A stretch of DNA of 64,000 nucleotides from Haloarcula sp. DT43 (GTDB lineage Archaea; Halobacteriota; Halobacteria; Halobacteriales; Haloarculaceae): assembly GCF_037078405.1 (NCBI RefSeq), contig NZ_JAYMGZ010000004.1:496001-560000 (forward strand), written 5' to 3'. Below the pieces are notes generated by a model. That model saw nothing but the letters and a program-made list of their open reading frames with translations, did no database searches and was not told the DNA's origin. Position 1 is the first letter of the stretch. The number at the start of each line of letters is the position of its first letter. Shown here piece by piece: positions 17,566 through 26,111 of this stretch. The position numbers were made by a program, and so were the translations under genes.

Positions 17566-18058
17566 GATTGGGGTGTTGTGTTCTGCCGGGTGCAGAAATT
17601 TTAAGACCGTTTGGGGAACTGTCTTACCCTATAGTTAGTCCGTAAAGTATATAAACCTTTCGCCTCAGAATCGACAGACAACGCCGTGATAGCGTGTCGC
17701 ACGCCTCGGATCATCGGTATATATCCTTGGCGGTTTTCGCCGCCCGCCGCCAGCGGCGCACGCTCGGAACGTGCCCCGTGACGCCGTCGGTTCGCCGACG
17801 GCCTGCGGGCCCTCACCGCGGGACGAACGCCCCGTGGAATGGGGCGGCGAGCCGGTCCCGGAATCGTCGGGTCGGCGGGAATCGAGGTGTGGTTCCGCAC
17901 ATCGTGGGGGGGTGATGTGATATAAAAAGCGATGTTACCAGTTGACACAGTTTTGTTACGTCTACGTACCAGATACGAACGCGTCGGCGACGGCAAGGAC
18001 CCGAGAGACGTCCCGACGACCGCTCAGCCAATAGTGGACGGGGCCGTCGTCGGACAGT
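17566..18058. other. gene-free, hairpin-rich spacer upstream of tfb
   Basis: No convincing protein gene was found in these 493 nt. Close to tfb the minus strand has TATA-like boxes at about 17648-17657 and 17716-17726, likely tfb promoters. The part 17729-17905 is GC-rich and folds strongly: ggcgg/ccgcc (17729-17733 with 17740-17744), an 8-bp stem with loop ttcg (17783-17802), and a 6-bp stem 17828-17833 with 17841-17846. Another TATA-like box, gatataaaaag at 17919-17929 (tttttatatc on the minus strand), could start a transcript of this folded part. I tested it by eye for RNase P RNA, SRP RNA and H/ACA features and found no good match. Confidence 0.5.
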
Positions 18059-18343
18059 TCAGACAGTGAACAGGTGGCCGTCGGTCGGCACGTCGAAGAG
18101 GCCGATTCGCGCGCCCGCGTCCAGCCACGCGTGCCCGTACGAGAACGACGCCAGGGCGTTGACGAGGTCGTCGTCGTCCCTGAAGTGACGACCGTCCTCC
18201 AGGTACGACGCTGCCATCTCCGCACACTCCAGGGCGGCGTCGTGCATGGGCGTCCCGTCCGGCGGCGCGACTGACGCCGCGTCGAGTGCCTCCGCGAGCA
18301 GTCCCTCGTAGCGGTCCGTCTTCTCTTCGAGGTCGGCGGCCAT
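18059..18343 (-). CDS. DUF357 family protein
   Basis: A 94-residue helical protein. 'DRYEGLLAEALDAASVAPPD', then 'CAEMAASYLEDGRHFRDDDD' and 'NALASFSYGHAWLDAGARIGL' match the archaeal DUF357 pattern, a small helical-bundle family of unknown function ('...Ya.sFL..GD...AlasfsYa.gwLDa..rlGl'). The start at ATG 18343 follows a TATA-like box (ccttaggc on plus, near 18370). It is divergent from trxB. Confidence 0.85.
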   Translation of the reverse strand: MAADLEEKTDRYEGLLAEALDAASVAPPDGTPMHDAALECAEMAASYLEDGRHFRDDDDLVNALASFSYGHAWLDAGARIGLFDVPTDGHLFTV

Positions 18344-18443
18344 ACCCCCAGCAGCGGCGGCAGCGGCCTAAGCGTGTCGCCACAGTTCCGGTTTGGCGCA
18401 CGACAACACAAGCTAAATACGCCCCGGTAGTCTAGCTTGGCCA

Positions 18444-19493
18444 ATGACAGAACCGGTCGAACACCGACGACTCATCGTCGCTGGCACGGGCGCGGCGGGA
18501 CTGACAGCGGCCATCTACGCCGCCAGAAGCAACAACGACCCGCTCGTCCTAGAGGGCGACGAACCGGGCGGACAGCTCACGCTGACCAGCGAAGTCGAGA
18601 ACTTCCCCGGCTTCCCGGAGGGACTCTCCGGCCCGGACCTCATCAACAACATGAAAGAGCAGGCCGAGCGGTTCGGTGCGGAGCTCGAACACGGCATCGT
18701 CGCCGACATCGACGACAGCGAGCGCCCGTTCCGCGTGGAACTGTCCAACGGCGACATCTACACCTGCGACGCCTTCATCGCCGCCTCGGGGGCCAGCGCC
18801 CGCACGCTGGGCGTCCCCGGCGAGGACGACCTGATGGGCTACGGCGTCTCGACGTGTGCCACCTGCGACGGCGCGTTCTTCCGCGGCGAGGACATGCTCG
18901 TCGTCGGCGGCGGCGACGCGGCCATGGAGGAAGCCCACTTCCTCACGAAGTTCGCCGACACCGTCTACATCGCACACCGCCGCGAAGAGTTCCGCGCCGA
19001 GGACTACTGGATCGACCGCGTCCAGAAGAAGGTCGACGAGGGCGACATCGAAATCATGCGCAACACCGAACTGCTGGAGATGCACGGCTCCCCCGAGGAC
19101 GGGGTCACCCACGTCACCCTCGCACGGAACGACGAGGGCTATCCCAGCGAGAAGCTCGACGACGACGGGACCGAAACCTTCGACTTCGACGTGGGAGCCG
19201 TCTTCATCGCCATCGGCCACACGCCTAACACGGACTACCTCGAAGACACCGGGGTCGAACTGGACGACACCGGCTACATCCAGACCCACGGCGGCACCGG
19301 CGGCGACCAGACCGCGACCGACGTGGACGGCATCTTCGGTGCCGGCGACGTGGTCGACTACCACTACCAGCAGGCCGTCACCGCCGCCGGGATGGGCTGT
19401 AAGGCCGCCATCGACGCCGACGAGTACCTCGAATCCCAGGCAGAAGCCGCCGCCGAGGCGGAGTCCGAAGCCGCCGCGGAAGCCGACGACTAG
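18444..19493 (+). CDS. trxB: thioredoxin-disulfide reductase
   Basis: A 349-residue FAD/NADPH enzyme that reduces thioredoxins. It has the FAD-binding GTGAAG loop at residues 14-19, the redox pair CATC at residues 138-141, the NADPH-binding 'VVGGGDAAMEEA' and the closing FAD motif 'GIFGAGDVVDYHYQQAVTAA'. The last 20 residues are an Ala/Glu-rich acidic tail typical of halophiles. The region between the two FAD motifs is normal in length. A TATA-like box (gctaaatacg) lies about 27 nt upstream. Possible substrates include the thioredoxin-like protein at 6306. Confidence 0.94.
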   Translation: MTEPVEHRRLIVAGTGAAGLTAAIYAARSNNDPLVLEGDEPGGQLTLTSEVENFPGFPEGLSGPDLINNMKEQAERFGAELEHGIVADIDDSERPFRVELSNGDIYTCDAFIAASGASARTLGVPGEDDLMGYGVSTCATCDGAFFRGEDMLVVGGGDAAMEEAHFLTKFADTVYIAHRREEFRAEDYWIDRVQKKVDEGDIEIMRNTELLEMHGSPEDGVTHVTLARNDEGYPSEKLDDDGTETFDFDVGAVFIAIGHTPNTDYLEDTGVELDDTGYIQTHGGTGGDQTATDVDGIFGAGDVVDYHYQQAVTAAGMGCKAAIDADEYLESQAEAAAEAESEAAAEADD

Positions 19494-19555
19494 CACGGTC
19501 GCGTTTCCGGTCACACATCCACAGACCCTTTAGGACAGCCCCCGGAGACAGTGGC

Positions 19556-19843
19556 ATGGCACCCGACACTGTCACGCTGACCATCGACGACGGCGAGGAG
19601 ACCGACGAACTCACAGTCCCGAGCGAACTCGTGGACATCCTCCGCGAGTCGCCCGAGGAGACGGACCCCCAGGTCGTCGGCGACATCGCGATGTTCGGCA
19701 TGACCCAGCGGATTCACAGCGCCGTCCACCACGCACAGGGCGAGCCGGACGAGCAAATCGTCGCGCTCGAAGAGCAGACGAGCGAGCTGTTCGAGGAGCG
19801 GTTCGGCCAGTCCTTCGCCGAGCTGACCGGCCACGACCACTGA
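19556..19843 (+). CDS. conserved haloarchaeal protein, 95 residues, unknown function
   Basis: Small acidic soluble protein. It starts with a beta-rich part ('TVTLTIDDGEETDELTVPSE') and continues as a helical domain ('GDIAMFGMTQRIHSAVHHAQ', 'EEQTSELFEERFGQSFAEL'). No motif identifies an activity. The start ATG 19556 is about 27 nt after a TATA-like stretch (accctttag, near 19527). It converges with the riboflavin-pathway reductase at 19860, with 16 nt between stops. Confidence 0.75.
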   Translation: MAPDTVTLTIDDGEETDELTVPSELVDILRESPEETDPQVVGDIAMFGMTQRIHSAVHHAQGEPDEQIVALEEQTSELFEERFGQSFAELTGHDH

Positions 19844-19859
19844 TTCTGCGGGCCAGTTC

Positions 19860-20519
19860 TCAGAACTGCCAGTGCAACACCACGCCGTCGTCGACCCGGT
19901 CGACGCCGGCCAGTTCCGGCTCCGGGAAGTCCTCGATGAAGCCGTCGCCGTCGGCCAGCGTCGGCGCGTCCCGGCCGCCGATGACCTTCGGGCCGACGTA
20001 GACGAAGAGTTCGTCGACCAGCGCCTCCTCTAGCAGGCCGAAGATGAGTTCGCCGCCGCCCTCGACCATGAGCTGGTCGATGCCGTCGCCCTCCAGTTTG
20101 GCGAGGGTGGTCCGGAGGTCGACCCTGTCCTGGCCGGCGGCGATGACGTACGCCCCGGCGTCTTCCATCTCCTCGATGAAGTCCGGCGGCGCGGCTTCGC
20201 TGACGAGGAGGTAGGTCTGTGCGCGGCCGTCCAGGACCGTGGCGTCCGGCGGCGTCCGGATGCGGGAGTCGGCGACGACGCGGGCGGGGTTCTCCGGGTC
20301 GCCGCGCTCGACCCGGGCCGCGCGGCGGTCGGCGTCGTCGACGGTCAGGGAGGGGTCGTCGGCCAGGACCGTGCCGACGCCGACCATCACCGCGTCGCTG
20401 TCGGCCCGGAGCTGGTCGACGCGGTCGAAGTCCTCCGGCCCGGAGATGGCTATCTGTTCGCGGCGGCGGGAGGAGAGCTTCCCGTCGACACTCATCGCGG
20501 CGTTGACGACGACGTGCAT
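19860..20519 (-). CDS. arfC: 2,5-diamino-6-ribosylamino-pyrimidinone 5'-phosphate reductase (RibD C-domain type)
   Basis: A 219-residue NADPH-dependent reductase of archaeal riboflavin and F420 synthesis, related to fungal Rib7. Start at ATG 20519 gives 'MHVVVNAAMSVDGKLSSR', the expected N-terminus. 'DAVMVGVGTVLADDPSLTV' and 'IDQLMVEGGGELIFGLLEE' are the RibD C-terminal domain signatures, including the glycine-rich NADPH site. It reduces the ribose of the pyrimidine intermediate to ribitol. Not clustered with other riboflavin genes here. Stands convergent with the 95-residue gene. Confidence 0.92.
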   Translation of the reverse strand: MHVVVNAAMSVDGKLSSRRREQIAISGPEDFDRVDQLRADSDAVMVGVGTVLADDPSLTVDDADRRAARVERGDPENPARVVADSRIRTPPDATVLDGRAQTYLLVSEAAPPDFIEEMEDAGAYVIAAGQDRVDLRTTLAKLEGDGIDQLMVEGGGELIFGLLEEALVDELFVYVGPKVIGGRDAPTLADGDGFIEDFPEPELAGVDRVDDGVVLHWQF

Positions 20520-20558
20520 ACTCGACACGTGCTCGCGGCGGGGCAAACGGCTTTTGGG

Positions 20559-21023
20559 TTACGGCTGGGAGGGGGCCGTTTCGGGGCGGGTCGAGAGCTT
20601 CCGGACATCGAGTTTCCGGACCGTGCCGTCCGCGGTTTTCAGTTTCAACACCGTCTTGTTCAGGACCAGTTCGTCGGCGTCGAGCGTCGTCTCGGTGGTC
20701 CAGCCCCGGAGCCGGACCAGCCCCTTCTCGTCGATTTCGAGGAACGTCCGGGGCTTTCGCTGCGAGCCCATCGTCCACTCCTCGTCGCCGACCGAGAGTT
20801 CCTGCCCGCCGGTCGTCGCCCACCGGAACACGCAGGCGAACTGCTCGCGGGGCTCGTCGCCGCGGTCGTGGTCGACGCGGGTCCACTGCTCGAAGTCGAC
20901 GCCGAAGTGGGCGGCCCACAGCTCCAGGTACTCGAAGTCGAACTTCTTCTTGCCGTCGTCGTTCCGACCGCTCCGCCAGATGACGTGGGCGTCGGACGGC
21001 TTGGATCCGAAGATGCTCCCCAC
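20559..21023 (-). CDS. haloarchaeal protein of unknown function
   Basis: About 154 residues if started at GTG 21023, the first start that gives a compact N-terminus (GSIFGSKPSDAHVIWRSG); a longer reading from 21113 adds an Arg-rich leader. It is mostly beta in character, with 'KKFDFEYLELWAAHFGVDFE', 'CVFRWATTGGQELSVGDEEW' and a repetitive end ('LVLNKTVLKLKTADGTVRKL'). No cysteines in motif arrangement and no membrane segment. I do not recognise the family. It lies between arfC and the divergent rpa operon. Confidence 0.7.
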   Translation of the reverse strand: MGSIFGSKPSDAHVIWRSGRNDDGKKKFDFEYLELWAAHFGVDFEQWTRVDHDRGDEPREQFACVFRWATTGGQELSVGDEEWTMGSQRKPRTFLEIDEKGLVRLRGWTTETTLDADELVLNKTVLKLKTADGTVRKLDVRKLSTRPETAPSQP

Positions 21024-21259
21024 GGTTACGGCTCCGGCCGACCGCCGGGAGTCTCGGTCGCGAAGTCGTGCATCCCGGCCGACCTGATACTTCCAAAACA
21101 GGAAGGAGAACACGCTGAAAGCCCTGAAATGCGGTTTTCCATCGTACCCTAGAGATTACAGTATCACAGATAAGAATTGTGGGCGATTTGCCCGAGCGCG
21201 GACGGCGGGCGATTGCCGGCAGACAACGCTTTTGAGTGCGCCCACCGAACCGTCGGTCG

Positions 21260-22540
21260 ATGTCTCTCGAAGACCATGCCGAGGAGCTCGCCTCCGACCT
21301 CGGTGTTGACAAAGAGGAGGTCACACGCGACCTGGAGAACCTCGTGAACTACTCCGTCCCGATGGACGAGGCCAAGCAGAGCCTCAGACGGAAGTACGGC
21401 GACGGCGGCTCGGGCGGCGACGCCACGCCGTCGAGCAAGGCCATCAACGAGGTTTCGACCGACGACTCGAACGTGACGGTCACCGCCGTGGTGCTCACGT
21501 CGGGTCGCCGGTCCATCCAGTACAACGGGGAACAGCACGTCATCCGCGAGGGCGAACTCGCCGACGAGACGGGGAAGATTTCCTACACCGCGTGGGACGG
21601 CTTCTCCGGCGACCTCCAGCCGGGCCAGACCGTCCGGCTTGGCAACGCCGGCGTCCGGGAGTGGGACGGCCAGCCCGAACTGAACCTCGGCGACAGCACC
21701 GACCCCGAGGTAGTCGACGAGACGCTCAACATCGACTACGACGTGGGCGGCCACGCGGCCTTACAGGACCTCGCGCCGGGCGACCGCGGCATCACCGTCG
21801 AGGTGCAGGTGCTGGAATGCGAGCAGAAGGTCATCGACGGCCGCGACGGCGAGACGACGATTTTAAGCGGCGTCCTCGGCGACGAGAGCGGCCGACTCCC
21901 CTTCACCGACTGGGAGCCCCACGGGGAAATCGAGAAAGGGGCGTCGGTGCGTCTCGAAGAGACGTTCGTCCGGGAGTTCCGCGGCGCGCCGTCGGTGAAC
22001 GTTTCGGAGTTCTCGACCGTGACCGCGCTGGACCGCACGGTCGAGGTGGCCGAAGACGCGCCGCGGCTCTCGGTCCGCGAGGCCGTCGAGAGCGGCGGCC
22101 TGTTCGACGTGGAACTGGCCGGCAACGTCATCGAGGTGCGGGACGGCTCGGGGCTCATCGAGCGCTGTCCCGAGTGCGGCCGCGTCGTCCAGAACGGGCA
22201 GTGTCGCTCCCACGGCGCTGTCGAGGGCGAGGACGACCTCCGGACGAAGGCGATTCTCGACGACGGGACCGCAACCGTCACCGCGGTCCTGGACGACGAC
22301 CTGACCGCCAGAGTCTACGGCGGTGACCTCGACGACGCCCGCGAGCACGCCCGGGACGCGATGGACAAGGAAGTCGTCGCCGAGCGCATCGCCGACCGCA
22401 TCGTGGGCCGGGAGTACGTCGTCCGCGGGTCGCTGTCGGTCGACGAGTACGGCGCGAACCTCACCGCCTCGACGTTCGCCGAGGCCGACGACGACCCGGC
22501 GGCGCGTGCGCGGACCCTGCTACGGGAGGCCGAGCCATGA
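21260..22540 (+). CDS. rpa1: single-stranded DNA-binding protein RPA, large form
   Basis: A 426-residue archaeal replication protein A. After a helical N-terminus it shows OB-fold segments ('VTVTAVVLTSGRRSIQYNGE', 'ISYTAWDGFSGDLQPGQTVR', 'TILSGVLGDESGRLPFTDWE') and a zinc finger (CPEC...GQCRSHG, around residue 300) before a last OB-like part. It protects single-stranded DNA in replication and repair. The stop overlaps the next start by 4 nt (ATGA at 22537). The three-gene order RPA, RPA-associated protein, phosphoesterase matches an operon known in Haloferax. Start at ATG 21260 after a TATA-like box (gcttttgag). Confidence 0.93.
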   Translation: MSLEDHAEELASDLGVDKEEVTRDLENLVNYSVPMDEAKQSLRRKYGDGGSGGDATPSSKAINEVSTDDSNVTVTAVVLTSGRRSIQYNGEQHVIREGELADETGKISYTAWDGFSGDLQPGQTVRLGNAGVREWDGQPELNLGDSTDPEVVDETLNIDYDVGGHAALQDLAPGDRGITVEVQVLECEQKVIDGRDGETTILSGVLGDESGRLPFTDWEPHGEIEKGASVRLEETFVREFRGAPSVNVSEFSTVTALDRTVEVAEDAPRLSVREAVESGGLFDVELAGNVIEVRDGSGLIERCPECGRVVQNGQCRSHGAVEGEDDLRTKAILDDGTATVTAVLDDDLTARVYGGDLDDAREHARDAMDKEVVAERIADRIVGREYVVRGSLSVDEYGANLTASTFAEADDDPAARARTLLREAEP

Positions 22541-24288
22541 GCGAGTCCGGCGACAGCGGCCCCGGCCGCCGGGAGGTCGCCCACCGGCTGTTCGCCGCGG
22601 AGTTCGACGACGCCGACTTCTCGTATTCGGAGTCCGACGAGGAACGGGCCCCGAACTACGTCGTCACGCCGACCGGCGCGCGGGTCAACCGCCTGTTCCT
22701 CGTCGGCGTCCTCACCGAACTCGAACAGGTCAACGACGACGTGTTGCGCGCCCGGGTGGTCGACCCGACCGGCCCGTTCGTCGTCTACGCCGGCCAGTAC
22801 CAGCCCGACGAACTGGCCTTCCTCGAAGCCGCCGAGCCGCCGATGTTCGTGGCCGTCACGGGCAAGGCCCGTACCTTCCAGCCGGAGGACAGCGACCGGG
22901 TGTTCACCTCGGTCCGGCCCGAGAGCATCAGCGAGGTCGACGCCGACACGCGTGACCGCTGGGTCGTCCAGGCGGCCGAGCAGACCGTGGCACGCATCGG
23001 CCGGATGGCCGGCGCGAAACAGACGGGGCTCGCCGGCGAGGACCTCCGGAACGCGCTCCTCGAAGACGGCGTCGACGAGAGCGCCGCCGCCGGCATCGCG
23101 CTGGCGCTCGACCACTACGGCACGACCGGCGACTACCTCGATGCGCTCCGGACGACGGCGCTCGACGCCGCCCGCGTCGTCGCCGGCGACACGGACGAAG
23201 CCGTCGGCCTGTCGCTGTCCCCCGGGGACGGGACCGACGACCCGCTCCCGGTGCTGGCGACGGCGGACATCGACGCAACCGTGACGGCCTCCGAGTCGGC
23301 CAGTGCGGAGGGTGACGGCGCGACTGCCGACGCGTCGGCGTCGGACGCTGTCTCCGACGCCGACGGGTCAAGCGAGAGGGCGGCTGGCGAGAGCGAACCG
23401 ACGACGGACGACGTGGCCGACGCGGCCGAGACGGGTGCGCCAGCCGACGCCGCCGACGCCGAACCGGCCCCGGAATCGCCCGGCGCGCCGGCCGGCGACG
23501 CGTCGCCCGAACCGGACGCCGACGCGGCCACCAGCGACGCCCCCGTCGAAACCCCCGAGACCGCGACCGACGCGGCGGCGGACGAGACGACCGCCGGCGA
23601 CGCCGCAACCGAGGACGCCTCGACGCCCGCATCGAGCGAGCCCGTGGAGGATTCGCCGGTAGCGAACGAGCCGTCGACCGACGCGCCTGCGGAGGACGTG
23701 GCCGACGCGTCGTCCGAACCCGACGACGACGGCGACCTGGGCGACTTCGACACCGAGTTCGAACTGGACGACGACGAGCGCGAGGAGATAGAACAGGAGT
23801 ACGGCACGGACTTCCAGAGCGGGACCGAGGTCGACGAGCCCGGCGAGGCCGACATCGAGACGCCGGACCCCGAAGACCTGGCCGACGCGGCCGAGGAGGG
23901 CGCGCCAGCCGACGCCGCCGACGCCGAGCCCGCCCCCGAATCGCCCGGCGCACCGGCCGGCGACGCATCGCCCGAACCCACCGCCGACGCCGCCACCAGC
24001 GACGCGCCCGTCGAGACCCCCGAGACCGCGACCGACGCCGGAGCCGACGAGACGGCCGCCAGCGACGCCGCTGGCGAGGACGCCGCCGAGGACGTGGACC
24101 TCGAAGACGCCGTCATGGAGGTCATGCAGGACCTCGACGACGGCAGCGGGGCCGACCGCGAGGAACTCCGCTCGACGGTCGCGAGCCAGTACGGCGCGGA
24201 CGCCGACGCCGTCGAGGACGCCATCCAGGACGCGCTGATGGGCGGGCGCTGCTACGAGCCCGAGGACGGCAAGCTCACACCCATCTGA
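22537..24288 (+). CDS. rpap1: RPA-associated protein with a long acidic repeat region
   Basis: A 583-residue protein cotranscribed with rpa1. Residues 1-230 form an OB-fold-containing domain ('NYVVTPTGARVNRLFLVGVL', 'PFVVYAGQYQPDELAFLE') typical of haloarchaeal RPA-associated proteins. Residues about 240-520 are low-complexity Ala/Asp/Glu/Pro sequence with a 60-residue block present twice around a very acidic core ('FDTEFELDDDEREEIEQEYG'). The last 60 residues ('DLEDAVMEVMQDLDDGSGAD', then 'VASQYGADADAVEDAIQDAL') form a small helical domain, perhaps a winged helix. It is thought to assist RPA1 in binding single-stranded DNA. Confidence 0.88.
   Translation: MSESGDSGPGRREVAHRLFAAEFDDADFSYSESDEERAPNYVVTPTGARVNRLFLVGVLTELEQVNDDVLRARVVDPTGPFVVYAGQYQPDELAFLEAAEPPMFVAVTGKARTFQPEDSDRVFTSVRPESISEVDADTRDRWVVQAAEQTVARIGRMAGAKQTGLAGEDLRNALLEDGVDESAAAGIALALDHYGTTGDYLDALRTTALDAARVVAGDTDEAVGLSLSPGDGTDDPLPVLATADIDATVTASESASAEGDGATADASASDAVSDADGSSERAAGESEPTTDDVADAAETGAPADAADAEPAPESPGAPAGDASPEPDADAATSDAPVETPETATDAAADETTAGDAATEDASTPASSEPVEDSPVANEPSTDAPAEDVADASSEPDDDGDLGDFDTEFELDDDEREEIEQEYGTDFQSGTEVDEPGEADIETPDPEDLADAAEEGAPADAADAEPAPESPGAPAGDASPEPTADAATSDAPVETPETATDAGADETAASDAAGEDAAEDVDLEDAVMEVMQDLDDGSGADREELRSTVASQYGADADAVEDAIQDALMGGRCYEPEDGKLTPI
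23416..24078 (+). repeat. long internal duplication in rpap1
   Basis: A block of about 60 codons occurs twice in frame, at about 23416-23595 and 23881-24060, 465 nt apart. Both copies begin with gccgacgcggccgag and encode the same sequence with a few changes (for example PADAADAEPAPESPGAPAGD in both). Differences lie mostly at third codon positions, so the copies have drifted or been homogenised. The block between them is the acidic core of the protein. Confidence 0.85.
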
Positions 24289-24335
24289 CGGCCGAGCCGC
24301 GGTCCTTTTCTCTCCCGCGACCCAACGGAGTGCCG

Positions 24336-25085
24336 ATGCGCGTCGAACCGCTCCCCAGCGCACCGGCGGCGACCGTCGACACCGGCGACGAGCGACTGCT
24401 CGCGGTGGCGGACTACCACGCCGGCATCGAAGCGGGACTGCGCTACGAGGGCGTCGAACTGCAGTCCACCGCCGACGAGCGCCGCGAGCGCCTGCTGTCG
24501 TGTCTGGACCGCGCCCGCGCCGACCGGCTGGTGGTCGTCGGCGACCTGGGCCACGCCATCGGCGACCCGTTCGAGGAGGAGCGCGCGGAGCTCGCGACGC
24601 TCTTCGAGGCGCTGGACGTGCCCGTGACGGTCGTGAAGGGCAACCACGACGGCGGTCTGGCGGACGTGGTGGCAGACCTCGGGGCCGACGCCGAGGTGAC
24701 GCCGGGCCACGGGACCCGCATCGGCGCGGTCGGGTTCGCGCACGGCCACACCTGGCCCGCACCCGACCTGCTCGAAGCCGACGTGCTCTGTGTCGGCCAC
24801 GAGCACCCGGTCGTCCGACTGGAGGACAGCGTCGGCGGGGCGCGGAAACAGCGGGCCTGGCTCCGCGGCTCGCTGGCGACCGAGCCCTTCAGCGACCGGT
24901 TCGACCGGCCGGTCCCGGACGCGCCGGACGTCGTCGTCTTCCCGGCGTTCAACGACCGCTCCGGCGGGACGTGGGTCAACGTCGACGGCCAGTCGTTCCT
25001 CGCGCCGTTCCTGCCAGAAGGGATGACCAGCGTCGAGGCGTTCCTGCTCGACGGCACGCGGTTGGGCCCGTACCAGCGGATTTGA
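24336..25085 (+). CDS. calcineurin-like phosphoesterase of the rpa operon
   Basis: A 249-residue metallophosphoesterase. The metal motifs are present in order: 'LAVADYHAGIE' (DxH), 'VVVGDLGHAIGDPF' (GD), 'VVKGNHDGGL' (GNHD), 'GFAHGHTWP' and 'LCVGHEHPVV'. Such proteins cut phosphodiester bonds, and relatives include SbcD/Mre11-like nucleases. It follows rpap1 after 47 nt as the third gene of the rpa operon; a link to DNA repair is therefore likely but not shown. GTG 24330, two codons earlier, is an alternative start. Confidence 0.9.
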   Translation: MRVEPLPSAPAATVDTGDERLLAVADYHAGIEAGLRYEGVELQSTADERRERLLSCLDRARADRLVVVGDLGHAIGDPFEEERAELATLFEALDVPVTVVKGNHDGGLADVVADLGADAEVTPGHGTRIGAVGFAHGHTWPAPDLLEADVLCVGHEHPVVRLEDSVGGARKQRAWLRGSLATEPFSDRFDRPVPDAPDVVVFPAFNDRSGGTWVNVDGQSFLAPFLPEGMTSVEAFLLDGTRLGPYQRI

Positions 25086-25099
25086 TGTGACGCTGGCGC

Positions 25100-25948
25100 T
25101 TACGCGTCCGAGAGCCCCGCTTCGAGTTCGTCTACCAGTTCGGTGTTGCCGAGGAACGTTGGCGTCCGGTCGTGGAGGCCGTCCGGTTCGACATCCAGCA
25201 GGGACTGCGAGCCGTCGCTGGACGCCCCGCCGGCGGCCTCCACGAGGTACGCGAGCGGGGCCGATTCGAAGTGTATCCGGAGCTTCCCGCCGGGGTACAC
25301 CGTCGTCGCTGGGTACCCGAACAGGCCGCCGTATTCCAGCACCTGCGCCAGGTCGGCGACGGTCGCGCCGCCGTAGCGGAGCTTCAGGTCACGCTCGAAG
25401 GACTTGGCGATGTCGTTGAACGCGTCGCTTCGCTCGCTTTTCTTGCCCGCCAGACCGACCACGGTGGCCTCCGCCGGCAGTTCGAACTGGCCCCAGCGCT
25501 CGCTGTGCCCGTCCCGGAGGAGGTGTTCCTGGACGACGTCGCGGTCGGTCCTGGCGATAGTCAGCGTCGTGTAGGGGCCGTACAGCACCATCAGCGAGGC
25601 GACCATCGACCGCCCGCTCGCGGGCAGGTCGGCGTCGTAGACGCCGAGTATCGTCCCCACGGAGTTGTTCGACGCGAGATTCGCGGAGCCGTCGAGCGGG
25701 TCGATGGCGACGCTGTAGCCCTCGCCGCAGTCGACCACGTCGCTTCGCTCCTCGCTGGCGTACGCGCCGACGCCGTCGATGTACGCGAGCGCGTCGAAAA
25801 ACAGGTCGTCGGCCCACACGTCGCCGCCGACCTGTTGCTCGCCGCTGGGGTTCTCGCCGGCCGCTCTGTTGGCGTAGTTCGCCAGGTTGCCGCTGACGTA
25901 GTGGGCCGTGTCCTTGACCGCCCGTTCTATCTCGTCGAGCGTGTTCAC
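25100..25948 (-). CDS. fbp: fructose-1,6-bisphosphatase, class I
   Basis: A 282-residue sugar phosphatase of gluconeogenesis, started at GTG 25948. '[20 protein letters not shown]' followed by '[13 protein letters not shown]' is the metal site of the FBPase/IMPase superfamily (DPLDGS). '[20 protein letters not shown]' and '[20 protein letters not shown]' match class I FBPase rather than inositol monophosphatase. The length is shorter than the 330 residues of bacterial enzymes, as usual for haloarchaea. It is convergent with the rpa operon, 14 nt between stops. Confidence 0.92.
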   Translation of the reverse strand: MNTLDEIERAVKDTAHYVSGNLANYANRAAGENPSGEQQVGGDVWADDLFFDALAYIDGVGAYASEERSDVVDCGEGYSVAIDPLDGSANLASNNSVGTILGVYDADLPASGRSMVASLMVLYGPYTTLTIARTDRDVVQEHLLRDGHSERWGQFELPAEATVVGLAGKKSERSDAFNDIAKSFERDLKLRYGGATVADLAQVLEYGGLFGYPATTVYPGGKLRIHFESAPLAYLVEAAGGASSDGSQSLLDVEPDGLHDRTPTFLGNTELVDELEAGLSDA

Positions 25949-26111
25949 AGGCCATCACCGGCCGAAAGGGCACATGCGTCCGTCATACTCCCACGTGTCT
26001 GCGGGCAGCGACATAAGGCTGTACCCGGGCAGCGCCCACGAGACCCACCGCGCCAGTGCGGGACGCGGTGACACAACGTGTTTAACCCGGTGTAGCCGCT
26101 AGGGAGCGCCG

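Noticed and set aside
17730-17905. RNase P RNA, SRP RNA or H/ACA guide RNA
   Set aside because: The conserved GAGGAAAGTCC-type block, the SRP helix 8 motif and a convincing guide pocket next to ACA are all missing by eye.
17601-17996. Minus-strand 131-codon frame in the tfb upstream spacer
   Set aside because: Basic, low-conservation composition, crosses likely promoters and hairpins; more likely non-coding.
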